Part shown: positions 44,443 to 54,319 of the stretch, piece by piece
How positions within the stretch are numbered: position 1 is the stretch's first letter
How the letters are laid out: every line of letters begins with the position of its first letter
Assembly: GCF_000375585.1 (NCBI RefSeq)
Contig: NZ_AQWP01000001.1
Span: 62,001-126,000, forward strand
Origin: Sinorhizobium meliloti 4H41
GTDB lineage: Bacteria; Pseudomonadota; Alphaproteobacteria; Rhizobiales; Rhizobiaceae
Reading direction: 5' to 3'
Length of the DNA stretch: 64,000 nucleotides
The notes under the pieces: generated by a model
What the model was told of the DNA's origin: nothing
What the model saw: the letters and a program-made list of their open reading frames with translations, nothing else
Databases searched by the model: none
Program-made: the position numbers and the translations under genes

Positions 44443-45180
44443 TTACGCTCGAATCTTCGCCCCTATGGCATCGAGCCGCGCCCGCATCGCCCTGATCGTT
44501 GCTGCGTCCGTGCGGCGACGCTCCGGCGCGGCGAATCCCATCTCGACGAGGCGCTTGTCTTTAGCCGGCTCAGCAACAGAACAGGACGAATGAACCTCGG
44601 CGACAGCAAGCCTCGGCACGATCGCTCCGACTGTGTCGATGGTGATGCCCGATCCGGGCATGATCGAGAGCCGTCCCGCCGCCAGTTCGATCAGTCTTTC
44701 CAGTGTATCGGCCGCTTCCGGTGCCGTTCTCGCGCCGCCCGAGGTCAGGATGCGTTCGAAGCCGAGATCGGCGGCGATCTCCACCGCCTCGGCGAAATCC
44801 GGCACCAGATCGAAGGCGCGGTGCAAGGTGAGCCCCAAACCTGACGCATGGCCGGCGAGTTTCGTCAGCATGCGCGCGTCCAGGCGGCCGTCGGCGAGCG
44901 ATGCGCCGAGAACCACGCCGGCGAGTCCTGCATGCCGCGCCGCATCGATGTCGTGTCGCATGACCTCGAGGTCGGCCTTGTCATAGATGAAATCGCCCGC
45001 CCGCGGCCGGATCATCGCATAGACCGGCACCGGCGCGGCGGCGGCCATCAGGCCGGGGCTGGGTGTCAGCCCTCCCGCCCCAAGCGCCGAACAAAGTTCG
45101 ATGCGGTCGGCGCCCCCGGCAACGGCTGCCTCCAGACCATCGGGATCGTCGACGCAGACCTCCAGCAATATGCGGCTCAT
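44443..45180 (-). CDS. cutC: CutC family protein
   Basis: The 245-residue TIM-barrel protein has the family blocks RILLEVCVDDPDG, GADRIELCSALGAGGLTPS, MIRPRAGDFIYDKADLEVM, LTLHRAFDLV and ILTSGGARTAPEA. CutC was named for copper homeostasis, but the biochemical role is unsettled and the fold suggests an enzyme. Here it is the last gene of an amidase-ROK kinase-cutC operon facing nagA, so a role in amino-sugar or peptidoglycan-fragment metabolism is more plausible. The start overlaps the ROK stop by 4 bases. Confidence 0.88.
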   Translation of the reverse strand: MSRILLEVCVDDPDGLEAAVAGGADRIELCSALGAGGLTPSPGLMAAAAPVPVYAMIRPRAGDFIYDKADLEVMRHDIDAARHAGLAGVVLGASLADGRLDARMLTKLAGHASGLGLTLHRAFDLVPDFAEAVEIAADLGFERILTSGGARTAPEAADTLERLIELAAGRLSIMPGSGITIDTVGAIVPRLAVAEVHSSCSVAEPAKDKRLVEMGFAAPERRRTDAATIRAMRARLDAIGAKIRA

Positions 45181-46088
45181 GCCGATCTCCCTGCGAAGCC
45201 GAGCAGGGCGGCGCCGATCAGGCCGGGCTCCACCCGGCACTCGCCACGCACGACGAGCGGCCGGTCGAAACGCCTGAGGATGCGCGCCCGCACCGCCAGG
45301 TCGATCTCGGTGAGCAGCGCTTCGGCATTGGAAAGGCCGCCGCCCACCGGCACGATCGTCGCCCCGGTGATGTTGATCACGAGCGCCAGCGGCGAACTCA
45401 CCAGATCGACGAAGACGTCGATCGTGCGCGCCGCCTCGGCATTTCCGTTCTGCCAGCCTTCGATTATGTCATGACTGGAGAGCGCCTTGCCGTGGACCGT
45501 CTCGTGGAGTCTTTCCAGCCCGCGTGCACCGCCGACCGTATCGACGCAGCGGCTCTGGCCGCAGCCGCAGGGAAAGGCCGGTATGTCCATGGGCGGGTGT
45601 CCGGCCGCGGCCGCGACGGCGGGGCCGTGACCCCACTCGCCGGCAAAGCCGCCATCGGCATTGATCAGCCGGCCGTCGATCACCAGCCCGCCGCCGACCC
45701 CGGTGCCGAGGATGGCACCGAAGACGATGCGATGGCCGCGCCCGGCGCCGACACCGGCCTCGGCAAGGGCGAAACAATCGGCATCGTTGGCGATCACCAC
45801 CGGCAGGTGCAGCGCCGCTTCGAGTTCGGCGACGAGCTCACGCCCGTCGATGCAGGGAATGTTGGCGCATTTGATCCGGCGCGTCTCCGGATCGATCACC
45901 CCGGTGATCGAGATCGCCACCCTTTCGGGCAGGCCGCCCGCTTCGTCGAGCACGGATTCCATCGCCTCGACGAAGCGGCGGAAATCCGTGAGCGGCGTCG
46001 CGCGTCGGGGCAGCGGGAATATCCGCTCCGGCGAATGGGTGATCGCGCCCTTGATCGCCGAGCCGCCGATGTCGAAACAGACGATCAT
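45177..46088 (-). CDS. ROK-family sugar kinase (GlcNAc/ManNAc kinase-like)
   Basis: The 303-residue protein starts MIVCFDIGGSAIKGAI (phosphate-1 loop). It has the ROK zinc motif CGCGQSRCVDTVGG, with a His upstream in GEWGHG, and the substrate-contact NDADCFALAEA (catalytic Asp). ROK kinases with this pattern phosphorylate glucose, N-acetylglucosamine or N-acetylmannosamine. It provides a second, structurally unrelated amino-sugar kinase in the locus. Both ends overlap neighbours by 4 bases. Confidence 0.88.
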   Translation of the reverse strand: MIVCFDIGGSAIKGAITHSPERIFPLPRRATPLTDFRRFVEAMESVLDEAGGLPERVAISITGVIDPETRRIKCANIPCIDGRELVAELEAALHLPVVIANDADCFALAEAGVGAGRGHRIVFGAILGTGVGGGLVIDGRLINADGGFAGEWGHGPAVAAAAGHPPMDIPAFPCGCGQSRCVDTVGGARGLERLHETVHGKALSSHDIIEGWQNGNAEAARTIDVFVDLVSSPLALVINITGATIVPVGGGLSNAEALLTEIDLAVRARILRRFDRPLVVRGECRVEPGLIGAALLGFAGRSA

Positions 46089-47446
46089 GCATCGCCCCGG
46101 ATGGACGCCTCGGCGGCGAGTGCTGCGGAAAGCAGGCGGTCGTCCTGGTGATGAGGCGCCGAAAGCTGGAAGCCGACCGGCATGCCAGCCGCACCCGTGC
46201 CGCAGGGAAGAGAGACGCCGCAGAAATCCAGGAAGTTGCCGATCGATGTATTGCGCAGCGTCCTGGCATTGACCTTGAAGAAGAGATCGTCGTCGGCAAG
46301 AAGCGGATCGAGCGGCGGCGCCACATGCGGCAGGGTCGGATGCGCAATGAGCTCGCCGGCCCTGATGCTCTCGCCCGCTTCATGGATCAGCCGCTCGCGG
46401 GCGTCGAGGATGGCGATGTAATCGCTGACGGTGATCTTCTCGCCGAGGCGGCTACGGGCGACGACGCGCGGGTCCATGCGCTCCGCCTCAGGCCCTGCCA
46501 AGCGTTCCCGGTGCAGCGCGTAGGCCTCTGCCGTCACAAGAGCGCCGTGGCGGGCGGTAAGCTCGAAAATTTCCGCAAAGCTCGGGAAGGCCTGCCGGCG
46601 GACCTTCGCGCCCGCCGCTTCGAGGCGCTTGATCGCTTCCTCGAATGCGGTCACGACTTCCGGTTCGGCATCGTCGAAGACGATCGTCTCGGGAACGACG
46701 ATTGAAAGATCGGCGATTTCGGCGCGGCGGATCACCGGCGCGGTCAGTCCATGCATGGCGGCGTCGGCCCAGACTGCATCCTGCACCGTCTGGCAAAGAG
46801 GGCCGAGCGAATCGAGGCTTTGCGCGAGCGGGAAGACGCCCTTCATCGCGTAACGGCCGCGTGTCGCCTTGTAGCCGACGATGCCGGTCATTGCCGCCGG
46901 GATACGGATCGAGCCGCCGGTGTCGGTGCCGATCGCCAGCGGTACGAGGCCGGCGGCGACCGCAGCGGCGGAGCCGGAGGAGGAGCCGCCGGGAATGCGA
47001 TGGACATCCGCGGACCTCGGATTGCGCGGCGTGCCGTAATGCGGATTGATGCCGAGCCCGGAGAAGGCGAATTCGCTCATATTGGTCCGCCCGACGCTGA
47101 CCATGCCGGCGCTGCCGATGTTCGCGACCACCGTTGCGTCGGCCGCGGCCGGCGGCCCTCCAGCGAGAATGACGGAACCTGCGGTCGTGACACCGCCGGC
47201 AAGATCGAAGAGGTCCTTCCAGGCGACGGGCAGGCCGTCGAGCAGCCCGAGGGAGCGGCCGGTCTTGATGCGCTCGGAAGCCGCCTTCGCTTCGCGCGCC
47301 GCACGCTCCTGCGTGAGCGCGACGAAGATCGATCGGTCGGGGTGGTTTTCGATCCGCGTCAGGGTTTCCGCGACAAGTGCGACGGGATCGAGCTTGCCGG
47401 ACTGCGCGAGCACGGCGAGGCTCGCAAGTGTTCGTTGGTTGATCAT
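46085..47446 (-). CDS. Amidase-signature family hydrolase
   Basis: The 453-residue enzyme shows the amidase Ser-cisSer-Lys triad: Lys in LPVAWKDLFD, the cis-Ser and nucleophile Ser in GGSSSGSAAAVAAGLVPLAIGTDTGGSIRIPAA. Length and motifs also resemble GatA, but the operon context (ROK kinase and CutC downstream) and absence of gatB/gatC argue for a catabolic amidase. It might release an acyl or amino group from an amino-sugar derivative; the substrate is unknown. Its promoter must lie in or beside the repeat at 47.5 kb. Confidence 0.85.
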   Translation of the reverse strand: MINQRTLASLAVLAQSGKLDPVALVAETLTRIENHPDRSIFVALTQERAAREAKAASERIKTGRSLGLLDGLPVAWKDLFDLAGGVTTAGSVILAGGPPAAADATVVANIGSAGMVSVGRTNMSEFAFSGLGINPHYGTPRNPRSADVHRIPGGSSSGSAAAVAAGLVPLAIGTDTGGSIRIPAAMTGIVGYKATRGRYAMKGVFPLAQSLDSLGPLCQTVQDAVWADAAMHGLTAPVIRRAEIADLSIVVPETIVFDDAEPEVVTAFEEAIKRLEAAGAKVRRQAFPSFAEIFELTARHGALVTAEAYALHRERLAGPEAERMDPRVVARSRLGEKITVSDYIAILDARERLIHEAGESIRAGELIAHPTLPHVAPPLDPLLADDDLFFKVNARTLRNTSIGNFLDFCGVSLPCGTGAAGMPVGFQLSAPHHQDDRLLSAALAAEASIRGDA

Positions 47447-47501
47447 GGTACCTTTTCCCGCTGGCGTTCCAGCGCTCGGATACGACTTTCCTTCCCCTGG
47501 A

Positions 47502-47613
47502 TCACGATGTTTTTAGGTCGGGAGACCTGAAAACATGAGCGTGATCGTTTCCAGGAGGTTGAGACGCGGGATCCGGGCGGAAAACCGCACACACTTTTCC
47601 TCGTCCCGCTCCA
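47502..47613. repeat. Dispersed hairpin repeat, copy B
   Basis: Closely matches 28152-28262. The core CGGGCGGAAAACCGCACACA and CTTTTCCT is enclosed by arms GCGGGAT/GTCCCGC. It lies in a 385-base gap between the divergent amidase and EI24 genes. The rest of the gap (47614-47831) shows a GC-rich CCGGCCGGC hairpin and no gene. Confidence 0.75.
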
Positions 47614-47831
47614 GCATATCGCATTCGTTCGACGCACACGACAATGCCCTCCTCGTTATTCCGATAGAGCAGGCGGGGTGCTTCTGCGATGGTAAAGCAA
47701 CCGGCGACTTGGGGGCTGTCGCCACAAAAGGAAACAGCAGCAGGCCCGAAAACCGCCTCCGGCCGGCTTGCCCCTGCCGGCCGCTCTGCCTACATGCCTT
47801 TCGGTTGCACTTACCGGCCAGGGAGACGGTC

Positions 47832-48566
47832 ATGATTCTCGATGCGGCGCGCCTTGCCTTCGCCAATCTTTTCGCGACGGAGACCCGCACGGTCTTCTGG
47901 AAGGTCATCGGGCTGACGCTGCTGGCGCTCGTCGCGCTCTGGTTCGCGCTGCGCGAGCTTTTCGTCTGGCTTGCCCTGCCCTGGATCGATGCGCTGATGC
48001 CGGGCACACCCGACTGGGCGGGGTGGCTCACTTTCGTCGTCGGGATCTTTGCGAGCCTGGGACTCGCGCTCGCTCTGGCGCTGCTGCTGGCGCCGGTGAC
48101 GGCGCTGATTGCCGGCTTCTTCCTCGACGATGTCGCCGAGGTGGTCGAGAAGCGGGACTATCCCGGCGAGGCGCCCGGCACGCCGCTGCCTCTCGCCGAG
48201 GCTATCACCGGTTCGGCGAAATTCCTTGGCGTCGTCATTCTCGGCAACATCGTCGCGCTTTTCCTCCTGTTGGTGCCGGGCGTCAATCTTGTCGCGTTCT
48301 TCCTCGTCAACGGCTACCTGCTCGGTCGGGAATTCTTCGAGTTCGCCGCCATGCGCCATCGTCCGCCCGCGGAGGCGCGGCTCTTCCGTGCCAAACATCG
48401 CTCGACCGTATTCCTCGCCGGCCTCGTGCTGGCGGCCTTCCTAGCCGTGCCTCTGCTCAACCTGCTGACGCCGCTCTTTGCTGCCGGCATGATGGTGCAC
48501 CTGCACAAGATGCTCTCGGCGCGGGACACCGGATTTGCGGGCACGACCGCGGCTGCGAGAAGCTGA
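47832..48566 (+). CDS. EI24-domain (CysZ-like) membrane protein
   Basis: The 244-residue protein has about five to six hydrophobic segments and the EI24/CysZ family pattern, including LDDVAEVVEKRDYPG in a cytoplasmic loop and LVAFFLVNGYLLGREFFEFAAMRH near the end. CysZ relatives conduct sulphate; the rhizobial members are annotated only as putative sulphate-transporter-like proteins. The start at 47832 (MILDAARLAFANLF) follows AGGGAGACGGTC. Confidence 0.8.
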   Translation: MILDAARLAFANLFATETRTVFWKVIGLTLLALVALWFALRELFVWLALPWIDALMPGTPDWAGWLTFVVGIFASLGLALALALLLAPVTALIAGFFLDDVAEVVEKRDYPGEAPGTPLPLAEAITGSAKFLGVVILGNIVALFLLLVPGVNLVAFFLVNGYLLGREFFEFAAMRHRPPAEARLFRAKHRSTVFLAGLVLAAFLAVPLLNLLTPLFAAGMMVHLHKMLSARDTGFAGTTAAARS

Positions 48567-48642
48567 TCGCACCGCGCTCCCTTGACACCCGGCCGCGCGC
48601 CGACATTCTGCGCCCGACTTTAAATCCGACCGACGGAGAAGC

Positions 48643-48855
48643 ATGATGCGCGAAGCAGAAGAGCGGATCACCCGGCTCGAAGAGACGGTGGCTCATCAAT
48701 TGAAGACCATCGAGGAGCTTTCGGACCAACTGGCGGAGCAATGGAAGGTGGTCGAGCAGACGCGCGCCAAGCTCGATCGTCTGACGGAACGGTTCCTGAG
48801 CCTCGAAGAACAGGCGCAAGATGCGACTCCGGTGACGCGCCCGCCGCATTATTGA
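48643..48855 (+). CDS. slyX: SlyX family protein
   Basis: This 70-residue acidic, heptad-patterned coiled-coil protein (LEETVAHQLKTIEELSDQLAEQWKVVEQTRAKLDRL) ends in the SlyX hallmark PPHY. Function is unknown. GACGGAGAAGC precedes two adjacent ATGs (48643 and 48646). It follows the EI24 gene by 76 bases and ends just before a bidirectional terminator. Confidence 0.88.
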   Translation: MMREAEERITRLEETVAHQLKTIEELSDQLAEQWKVVEQTRAKLDRLTERFLSLEEQAQDATPVTRPPHY

Positions 48856-48873
48856 TGCCTCTTGATCCGACAA

Positions 48874-48908
48874 AAAAAGCCTCCGGTCGGATGAACCGGA
48901 GGCTTTTG
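48874..48908. terminator. Bidirectional terminator between slyX and the BMP gene
   Basis: Perfect stem GCCTCCGGT (48879-48887) / ACCGGAGGC (48895-48903), with A-run on the left and TTTT on the right, so it can serve both convergent genes. Confidence 0.85.
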
Positions 48909-48930
48909 AATAAGGTCAGATGTGCGACGA

Positions 48931-49923
48931 TCAGTACGGGCAGGTCTCGTCGGTCATGTAGTCGTGAACCTGGACCTTGCCGGCGATGATGTCGGCCTTC
49001 ACCTTCTCGACCGCTTCCTTCATTTCCGGCGTGATCAGCGCCTGATTGTGCTCGTCGAGTGCGTAGCCGACTCCGTCTTCCTTGAGACCGAGATTGGAGA
49101 TGCCGAATTCGAACTTGTCGTCCTTCGCGGCCATGAAGGAGTCGTAGACGGCGACATCGACGCGCTTCAGCATGGATGTCAGCACCTTGCCCGGCTGCAG
49201 CATGTTCTGGTTGGAATCGACACCGATTCCGAGCTTGCCCGCATCCGCTGCCGCCTGCAGCACGCCCACGCCGGTGCCGCCGGCGGCATGATAGACGACG
49301 TCGGAGCCCTGATCGATCTGCGACTTGGCGATCTCGCCGCCCTTGACCGGGTCGTTCCATGCGTCGGGCGTGGTGCCGGTGTAAGCTTCGAGCACCTTTA
49401 CGTCCTCACCGGTCGACTTGGCGCCGCCGACATAGCCGCAGGCGAATTTGTGAATCAGCGGGATGTCCATGCCGCCGACGAAGCTAACCGTCTTGGTCTT
49501 GGAGGCGAGGCCGGCAAGAACGCCGACGAGATATGAGCCTTCCTGCTCCTTGAAGACGATCGATTTGACGTTGGGTTTTTCGACAACCATGTCGATGATC
49601 GCAAACTTGGTATCCGGATATTCGCCGGCGAGCTTCTCGAGCGACGCGGCCCAGTTGAAGCCGGCCATGACGATCGGGCTGTTGCCGTCGCTGGCGAAGC
49701 GGCGCAGCGCCTGTTCGCGCTGGGCGTCGTTGGCGATCTCGAACTCGCGATATTCGATGCCGGTTTCGGCCTTGAACTTTTCGGCTCCGTTGAAGGCCGC
49801 TTCGTTGAAGGATTTGTCGAACTTTCCGCCGAGGTCGTAGATGATCGCCGGCTTGATGTCGGCGGCCAATGCCGTCGCGGACATCATCGAGAATGCAAGG
49901 AGACCGAGAATGGTTTTTTTCAT
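48931..49923 (-). CDS. BMP-family ABC transporter substrate-binding protein
   Basis: The 330-residue protein has a signal peptide (cleavage after ALA near residue 20) and the BMP/PnrA family signatures [32 protein letters not shown] and the late [13 protein letters not shown]. Relatives bind purine nucleosides or other small ligands. The usual lipobox is missing: the signal ends in AxA rather than LxxC, so it is soluble in the periplasm. No permease or ATPase genes are adjacent. Confidence 0.9.
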   Translation of the reverse strand: MKKTILGLLAFSMMSATALAADIKPAIIYDLGGKFDKSFNEAAFNGAEKFKAETGIEYREFEIANDAQREQALRRFASDGNSPIVMAGFNWAASLEKLAGEYPDTKFAIIDMVVEKPNVKSIVFKEQEGSYLVGVLAGLASKTKTVSFVGGMDIPLIHKFACGYVGGAKSTGEDVKVLEAYTGTTPDAWNDPVKGGEIAKSQIDQGSDVVYHAAGGTGVGVLQAAADAGKLGIGVDSNQNMLQPGKVLTSMLKRVDVAVYDSFMAAKDDKFEFGISNLGLKEDGVGYALDEHNQALITPEMKEAVEKVKADIIAGKVQVHDYMTDETCPY

Positions 49924-50125
49924 TGTAAAGCCCTGTTGTCGCTATTGATCTTTTCGGGTCTTCCGCCGGTCCCGAACGGGGCCCCCACCGCGGAACCCGC
50001 CCCTCTCTTTAAGGCTTGGGTGGGCGCATCCTTGCACGGCTTCGGCAAAAAAACATCCAAATTTTTTCGGATGGTAAAAAAGCGATCCGGCCGCCGAACT
50101 GGGCGGCGGAGGCGGCTCACGGCGC

Positions 50126-50157
50126 AAAAAAGGGGTGCGGACATATATCCGCACCCC
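50126..50157 (-). terminator. Rho-independent terminator of msrA
   Basis: On the minus strand, the perfect 10-bp stem (50132-50141 with 50148-50157; GGGGTGCGGA/TCCGCACCCC) is followed by TTTTTT (complement of 50126-50131), about 50 bases after the msrA stop codon. Confidence 0.85.
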
Positions 50158-50208
50158 GTTCGATCCTACGCATGTCGACAGCGTCGGCTTCGACGCGCCG
50201 CGGAACGG

Positions 50209-50862
<654 letters not shown>

Positions 50863-50914
50863 CTGAGGCTCCTTTCGTCAGCGCTCGTGGGAGCAAGCCG
50901 TGCGGCTGCGGCGC

Positions 50915-51232
50915 TCAGGCGGCAAAGCGCCCGGCAGCGGGTTTCTTCCTGTATCCGGCCATCCACAGGAGGAGGGCAAGGGCGAGGAATACGGCAAAGG
51001 CGGGCTGCGCCAGAATCCAGTGCAGCGCCCTGAGCCACATTGCAGGCCCGGCGCCGGTCCGCTGCAGCGACTGAATCCAGTTCAGCTGGTCGGACCCGAT
51101 CGCCGCTATGCCGTCGGCAAGCGAAGTGATGACCGGCTCCGACGCCGCTACCGACTGAATGGAATCGATCGTCCCTGCAAAGACCGCAGCCATCAGCGCC
51201 AGAAAGCTCGCAAACCGAAGCAGCAACCGCAT
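50915..51232 (-). CDS. Small membrane protein of unknown function
   Basis: The 105-residue protein has an N-terminal hydrophobic segment (about residues 4-20), a polar middle and a second hydrophobic helix (about 77-95), ending in a basic tail [12 protein letters not shown]. It has no recognisable family motif. The start at 51232 follows GGGGGAGCGG. It lies 52 bases upstream of msrA on the same strand and may be co-transcribed, but no functional link is evident. Confidence 0.65.
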   Translation of the reverse strand: MRLLLRFASFLALMAAVFAGTIDSIQSVAASEPVITSLADGIAAIGSDQLNWIQSLQRTGAGPAMWLRALHWILAQPAFAVFLALALLLWMAGYRKKPAAGRFAA

Positions 51233-51348
51233 CCGCTCCCCCCTTTCGGCTCGTCCTGCGCAAGAGATAGGCGCAAGGGCGGGCAAGCGCAATGGCGGGT
51301 CATCCGCAGCAGCTTTCACGGCCTGTCAATAATATGTCAGAAACCAGT

Positions 51349-51376
51349 TGATCCCGCGCGCATCATCGGTATATAT
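51349..51376 (+). promoter_or_regulatory. Putative tRNA promoter
   Basis: TTGATC (51349-51354) and TATATA (51371-51376), spacer 16 bases, about 85 bases before the mature tRNA. Confidence 0.45.
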
Positions 51377-51462
51377 CGCGCCCGTCTCCCGGTTTCACCG
51401 GTGACGCGGAGAAGCTTCGCTTTTCCCCATCCAGCCGGATCGACCGCCGGCTGCAGAAGGAT

Positions 51463-51552
51463 GGACAGGTGGCCGAGTGGTTGAAGGCGCACGCCTGGAA
51501 CGCGTGTATACGTGAAAGCGTATCGAGGGTTCGAATCCCTCTCTGTCCGCCA
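51463..51552 (+). tRNA. tRNA-Ser(GGA)
   Basis: A 90-base class II tRNA. The acceptor arm starts GGACAGG and ends TCTGTCC plus discriminator G and an encoded CCA. The anticodon arm CACGC-CTGGAAC-GCGTG gives anticodon GGA (51497-51499), followed by a long variable arm (TATACGTGAAAGCGTAT) and the T arm GGGTTCGAATCCC. GGA reads serine codons UCC and UCU. Confidence 0.95.
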
Positions 51553-51769
51553 TCAGCCGCCGATTGTCCTCTACAGCGCGATATTGTCGCCGATGGCCGC
51601 ATCATCATCAAGCTGCATACGCACATCGCCAACTACTGCCGTTCCTATGCTACAGCCCGACGTCTGCGACGTTCGTGATCGACCGTGTTGTCGGTGACGG
51701 ACCAGTCGTCGAACGCAGCCGGCAGGGTTCCCGCCACTGACGAAGCAAGATGATGCCGACAGCCGTACC

Positions 51770-53242
51770 TCACCGATCTTCGTCGCGTAGTGCCGCGCCG
51801 GCGGAAGCGCGCATCGAGAGAGCGCGGCTCCGGAGCGCGATGACGAGTGCTGCCATGACCAGGACACCCGCGACTGTGAAAGTGATCCGCATGCCGGCGG
51901 CAACGGCCATGGGTGGTGCGGCCGCGATCTCGGGTGCAGCCGATGCGAAGGCGAAGACGACTCCCATGACCGACGCGCCGGTAACGAGCCCGAGATTGCG
52001 CGAGAGATTGAGCATACCGGAGACGACGCCGCGCCGGTCCGGGCGGACTTCCACCATCACGGCCGTATTGTTGGCCGCCTGGAACAGCTGGTAACCCGGC
52101 GTCAGGATGAGCATGGCGGCCAGGTAGCCGGCGACGCCGAACATCTCCGGAAGCACCGTCAGGGCGAATGAGCCGGCGGCCATTGCGAGGAGACCTGCGA
52201 CGATCATGAACGGGGCTCCCAGGCGGTCGACGGCACGGCCGGCCGGCAGACCGCTCAGGGCGGAGACGACCGGACCCGCCGACATGACGATCCCGACCAG
52301 CGCTTCGCCGAGGCCGAGCGAGCGCGAGAGGTAGAACGGCCCGACCACCAGCGTTGCCATCATCACCGTCGAGACGAGTGCGCTCATGGCAAGCCCCGCA
52401 CCGAGCACCGGGTCCCGCAGAGCCTCGATCCGGATCAAGGGGGTCGCCGCTCTCCGCTCGGCCAGTACGAAGAGGCCGGCGCCGCCGACGGCGGCGGCCA
52501 GGAGAGCCATGTTGAGCGGACCGAATGGATCGCGCCCAACGGTCATGGCGAGTGCATAGGCGGCCAGCGTCAGGCCGAGCAGCACCGTGCCCGGAACGTC
52601 GAAGCCTGCTTGCCTGGCCGCGGGCCTTTGGAGATCGGCGGGCAGCGAGCGGTGCGCGAGAAGAAGGGTCAAAGCGCCGAGCGGCACGTTAACGAGGAAG
52701 ATCGCCTGCCAGCCGAGACCGGCGATGAGGACGCCGCCGAGCGACGGCCCCAGCGCGGTTCCGATCGCAGACATGGTGCCCAGCAGGCCCATGGCGCCAC
52801 CGGTCTTTTCCTTCGACACGGTCTCTCCGACCAGGGCCGTGGCGAGCGCCATCATGACCGCCGCACCGAGCCCCTGAACCGCCCGGGCGGCAATGAGGAG
52901 CTGCAGGCTTGGTGCAGCGCCGCACAAGCCCGAAGCCACGGTAAAGAGCAGGATCCCGGCAAGCAGCAGCCGCCGGCGCCCGACGATGTCGCCGAGCCGG
53001 CCGACACCGACGATGAGGGTGGTAATGGCAAGGAGATAGGCAAGGACGACCCATTGGACCTGCTGGAACGAGGCGGAGAACGCCGTGGCGAGGCTCGGCA
53101 GGCCGACATTCGCGATGCTGGTGCCGAGCGAGGACAGCAGCATGGAGAGCGAAAGGCTGGCGAGCGCCCATCGGGCCGAGGCGGCTCTGTGCGGATTTGC
53201 ACCTGCGGCATCATCTGGCGCGGCAACGGCTGGTTTCGGCAT
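51770..53242 (-). CDS. MFS transporter, EmrB/QacA (DHA2) family
   Basis: The 490-residue protein has about 14 membrane helices and the DHA2 motif pattern: GRLGDIVGRRRLL after helix two (motif A) and LGTMSAIGTALGPSLGGVLI (motif C, antiporter signature). It probably exports drugs or metabolites by proton antiport. The start at 53242 follows AAGGAATGTTC; ATG at 53248 is a close alternative. The divergent LysR gene and the dyad between them suggest substrate-dependent induction. Confidence 0.9.
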   Translation of the reverse strand: MPKPAVAAPDDAAGANPHRAASARWALASLSLSMLLSSLGTSIANVGLPSLATAFSASFQQVQWVVLAYLLAITTLIVGVGRLGDIVGRRRLLLAGILLFTVASGLCGAAPSLQLLIAARAVQGLGAAVMMALATALVGETVSKEKTGGAMGLLGTMSAIGTALGPSLGGVLIAGLGWQAIFLVNVPLGALTLLLAHRSLPADLQRPAARQAGFDVPGTVLLGLTLAAYALAMTVGRDPFGPLNMALLAAAVGGAGLFVLAERRAATPLIRIEALRDPVLGAGLAMSALVSTVMMATLVVGPFYLSRSLGLGEALVGIVMSAGPVVSALSGLPAGRAVDRLGAPFMIVAGLLAMAAGSFALTVLPEMFGVAGYLAAMLILTPGYQLFQAANNTAVMVEVRPDRRGVVSGMLNLSRNLGLVTGASVMGVVFAFASAAPEIAAAPPMAVAAGMRITFTVAGVLVMAALVIALRSRALSMRASAGAALRDEDR

Positions 53243-53310
53243 GAACATTCCTTCCCTGGACCCTGAAGCGTTCCGAGGAGAAGCTAACCGCTCGACCGTC
53301 ATGGCGGAAC

Positions 53311-53338
53311 ACGCACGATTTGCACTTCATTCGTGCGT
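53311..53338. promoter_or_regulatory. Putative LysR operator
   Basis: Perfect 8-bp arms ACGCACGA (53311-53318) / TCGTGCGT (53331-53338) separated by 12 bases, midway between the divergent MFS and LysR start codons. Confidence 0.6.
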
Positions 53339-53379
53339 TTCACGCCATGTCCGATTGAAATCTGTGCTACTGTCGCCGC

Positions 53380-54306
53380 ATGCCGAAACCCGATCTCAAT
53401 CTCCTCGTCGTCCTCGACGTGCTGCTCGCAGAAGGCAGCGTCGCGCGCGCTGCCAAGCGGCTGCGCCTGAGCCCCTCGGCAATGAGCCGGGCGCTTCAGC
53501 GATTGCGCGAGACGACCGGCGACCCGCTTCTGGTTCGGGCCGGGCGCGGCCTCGTTGCGACGCCGCGTGCGCTCGAGCTGCGCGAGAAGGTCGGCCGGCT
53601 GGTGGAGGAGGCGCAATCCGTCCTGCGGCCGCAGGAGAAACTCGACCTGAAACGGCTCGTTCGGACGTTCACGCTGCGCACCAGCGACGGCTTCGTCGAA
53701 AACTTCGGGCCGAACCTCCTTGCCCGGCTCGGCGCGGAAGCCCCCGGACTGCGCCTGGCCTTCGTGCAGAAATCGGACAAGGACAGCGGCCCGCTTCGGG
53801 ACGGGAGCGTCGATCTCGAAACTGGTGTGGTGGGCGAGGCGACAGGGCCGGAGTTGCGGACGCAGTCTCTGTTCCGGGACCGGTTCATCGGCGTCGTGCG
53901 CAAGGGCCACGCTTTGAGCGGGGGCGAGGTAACGCCGGCCCGCTACGCAGCCGGCAGGCACATCCTTGTTTCACGGCGGGGGCCGGAGAAGGCGGCTGTC
54001 GGCATCGATGATATAATGAGGTCGATCGGATTGGAGCGCGAGGTCGTTACCATTGTGGGCGGTTTTTCGAGCGCCCTGGCGCTGGCTCGCTCCACGGATC
54101 TGATCGCCAGCGTTCCTGAGCGCCACACCAGCGCCTTGCGTCAGGGAATGCACAGCTTTGCGCTGCCCTTCTCCCTGCCGCAGATCACGGTTTCGCTGCT
54201 CTGGCATCCGCGGCTCGATGCCGATCCGGCGCATCGCTGGCTGCGCGGCTGCATTCGCGAGGTTTGCACCGCGCAAGGCTCAGACATGCCGGCCCTGGCC
54301 GGTTGA
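53380..54306 (+). CDS. LysR-family transcriptional regulator
   Basis: The 308-residue protein has a LysR winged helix (LLVVLDVLLAEGSVARAAKRLRLSPSAMSRALQRLRE, residues 8-44) and a periplasmic-binding-protein-like effector domain (about 90-300). It is divergent from the MFS pump by 137 bases, with a dyad between them, so it probably controls that gene in response to an exported compound. The effector is not predictable. Confidence 0.92.
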   Translation: MPKPDLNLLVVLDVLLAEGSVARAAKRLRLSPSAMSRALQRLRETTGDPLLVRAGRGLVATPRALELREKVGRLVEEAQSVLRPQEKLDLKRLVRTFTLRTSDGFVENFGPNLLARLGAEAPGLRLAFVQKSDKDSGPLRDGSVDLETGVVGEATGPELRTQSLFRDRFIGVVRKGHALSGGEVTPARYAAGRHILVSRRGPEKAAVGIDDIMRSIGLEREVVTIVGGFSSALALARSTDLIASVPERHTSALRQGMHSFALPFSLPQITVSLLWHPRLDADPAHRWLRGCIREVCTAQGSDMPALAG

Positions 54307-54319
54307 GAAACGGCGCGCT

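Noticed and set aside
46085..47446. Amidase as GatA of the tRNA amidotransferase
   Set aside because: No gatB or gatC nearby and the operon partners are a ROK kinase and CutC.
51463..51769. Integration site or island at tRNA-Ser
   Set aside because: No integrase, no duplicated tRNA 3' end within the window and no change in gene character; the 217 bases after the tRNA hold no recognisable gene.
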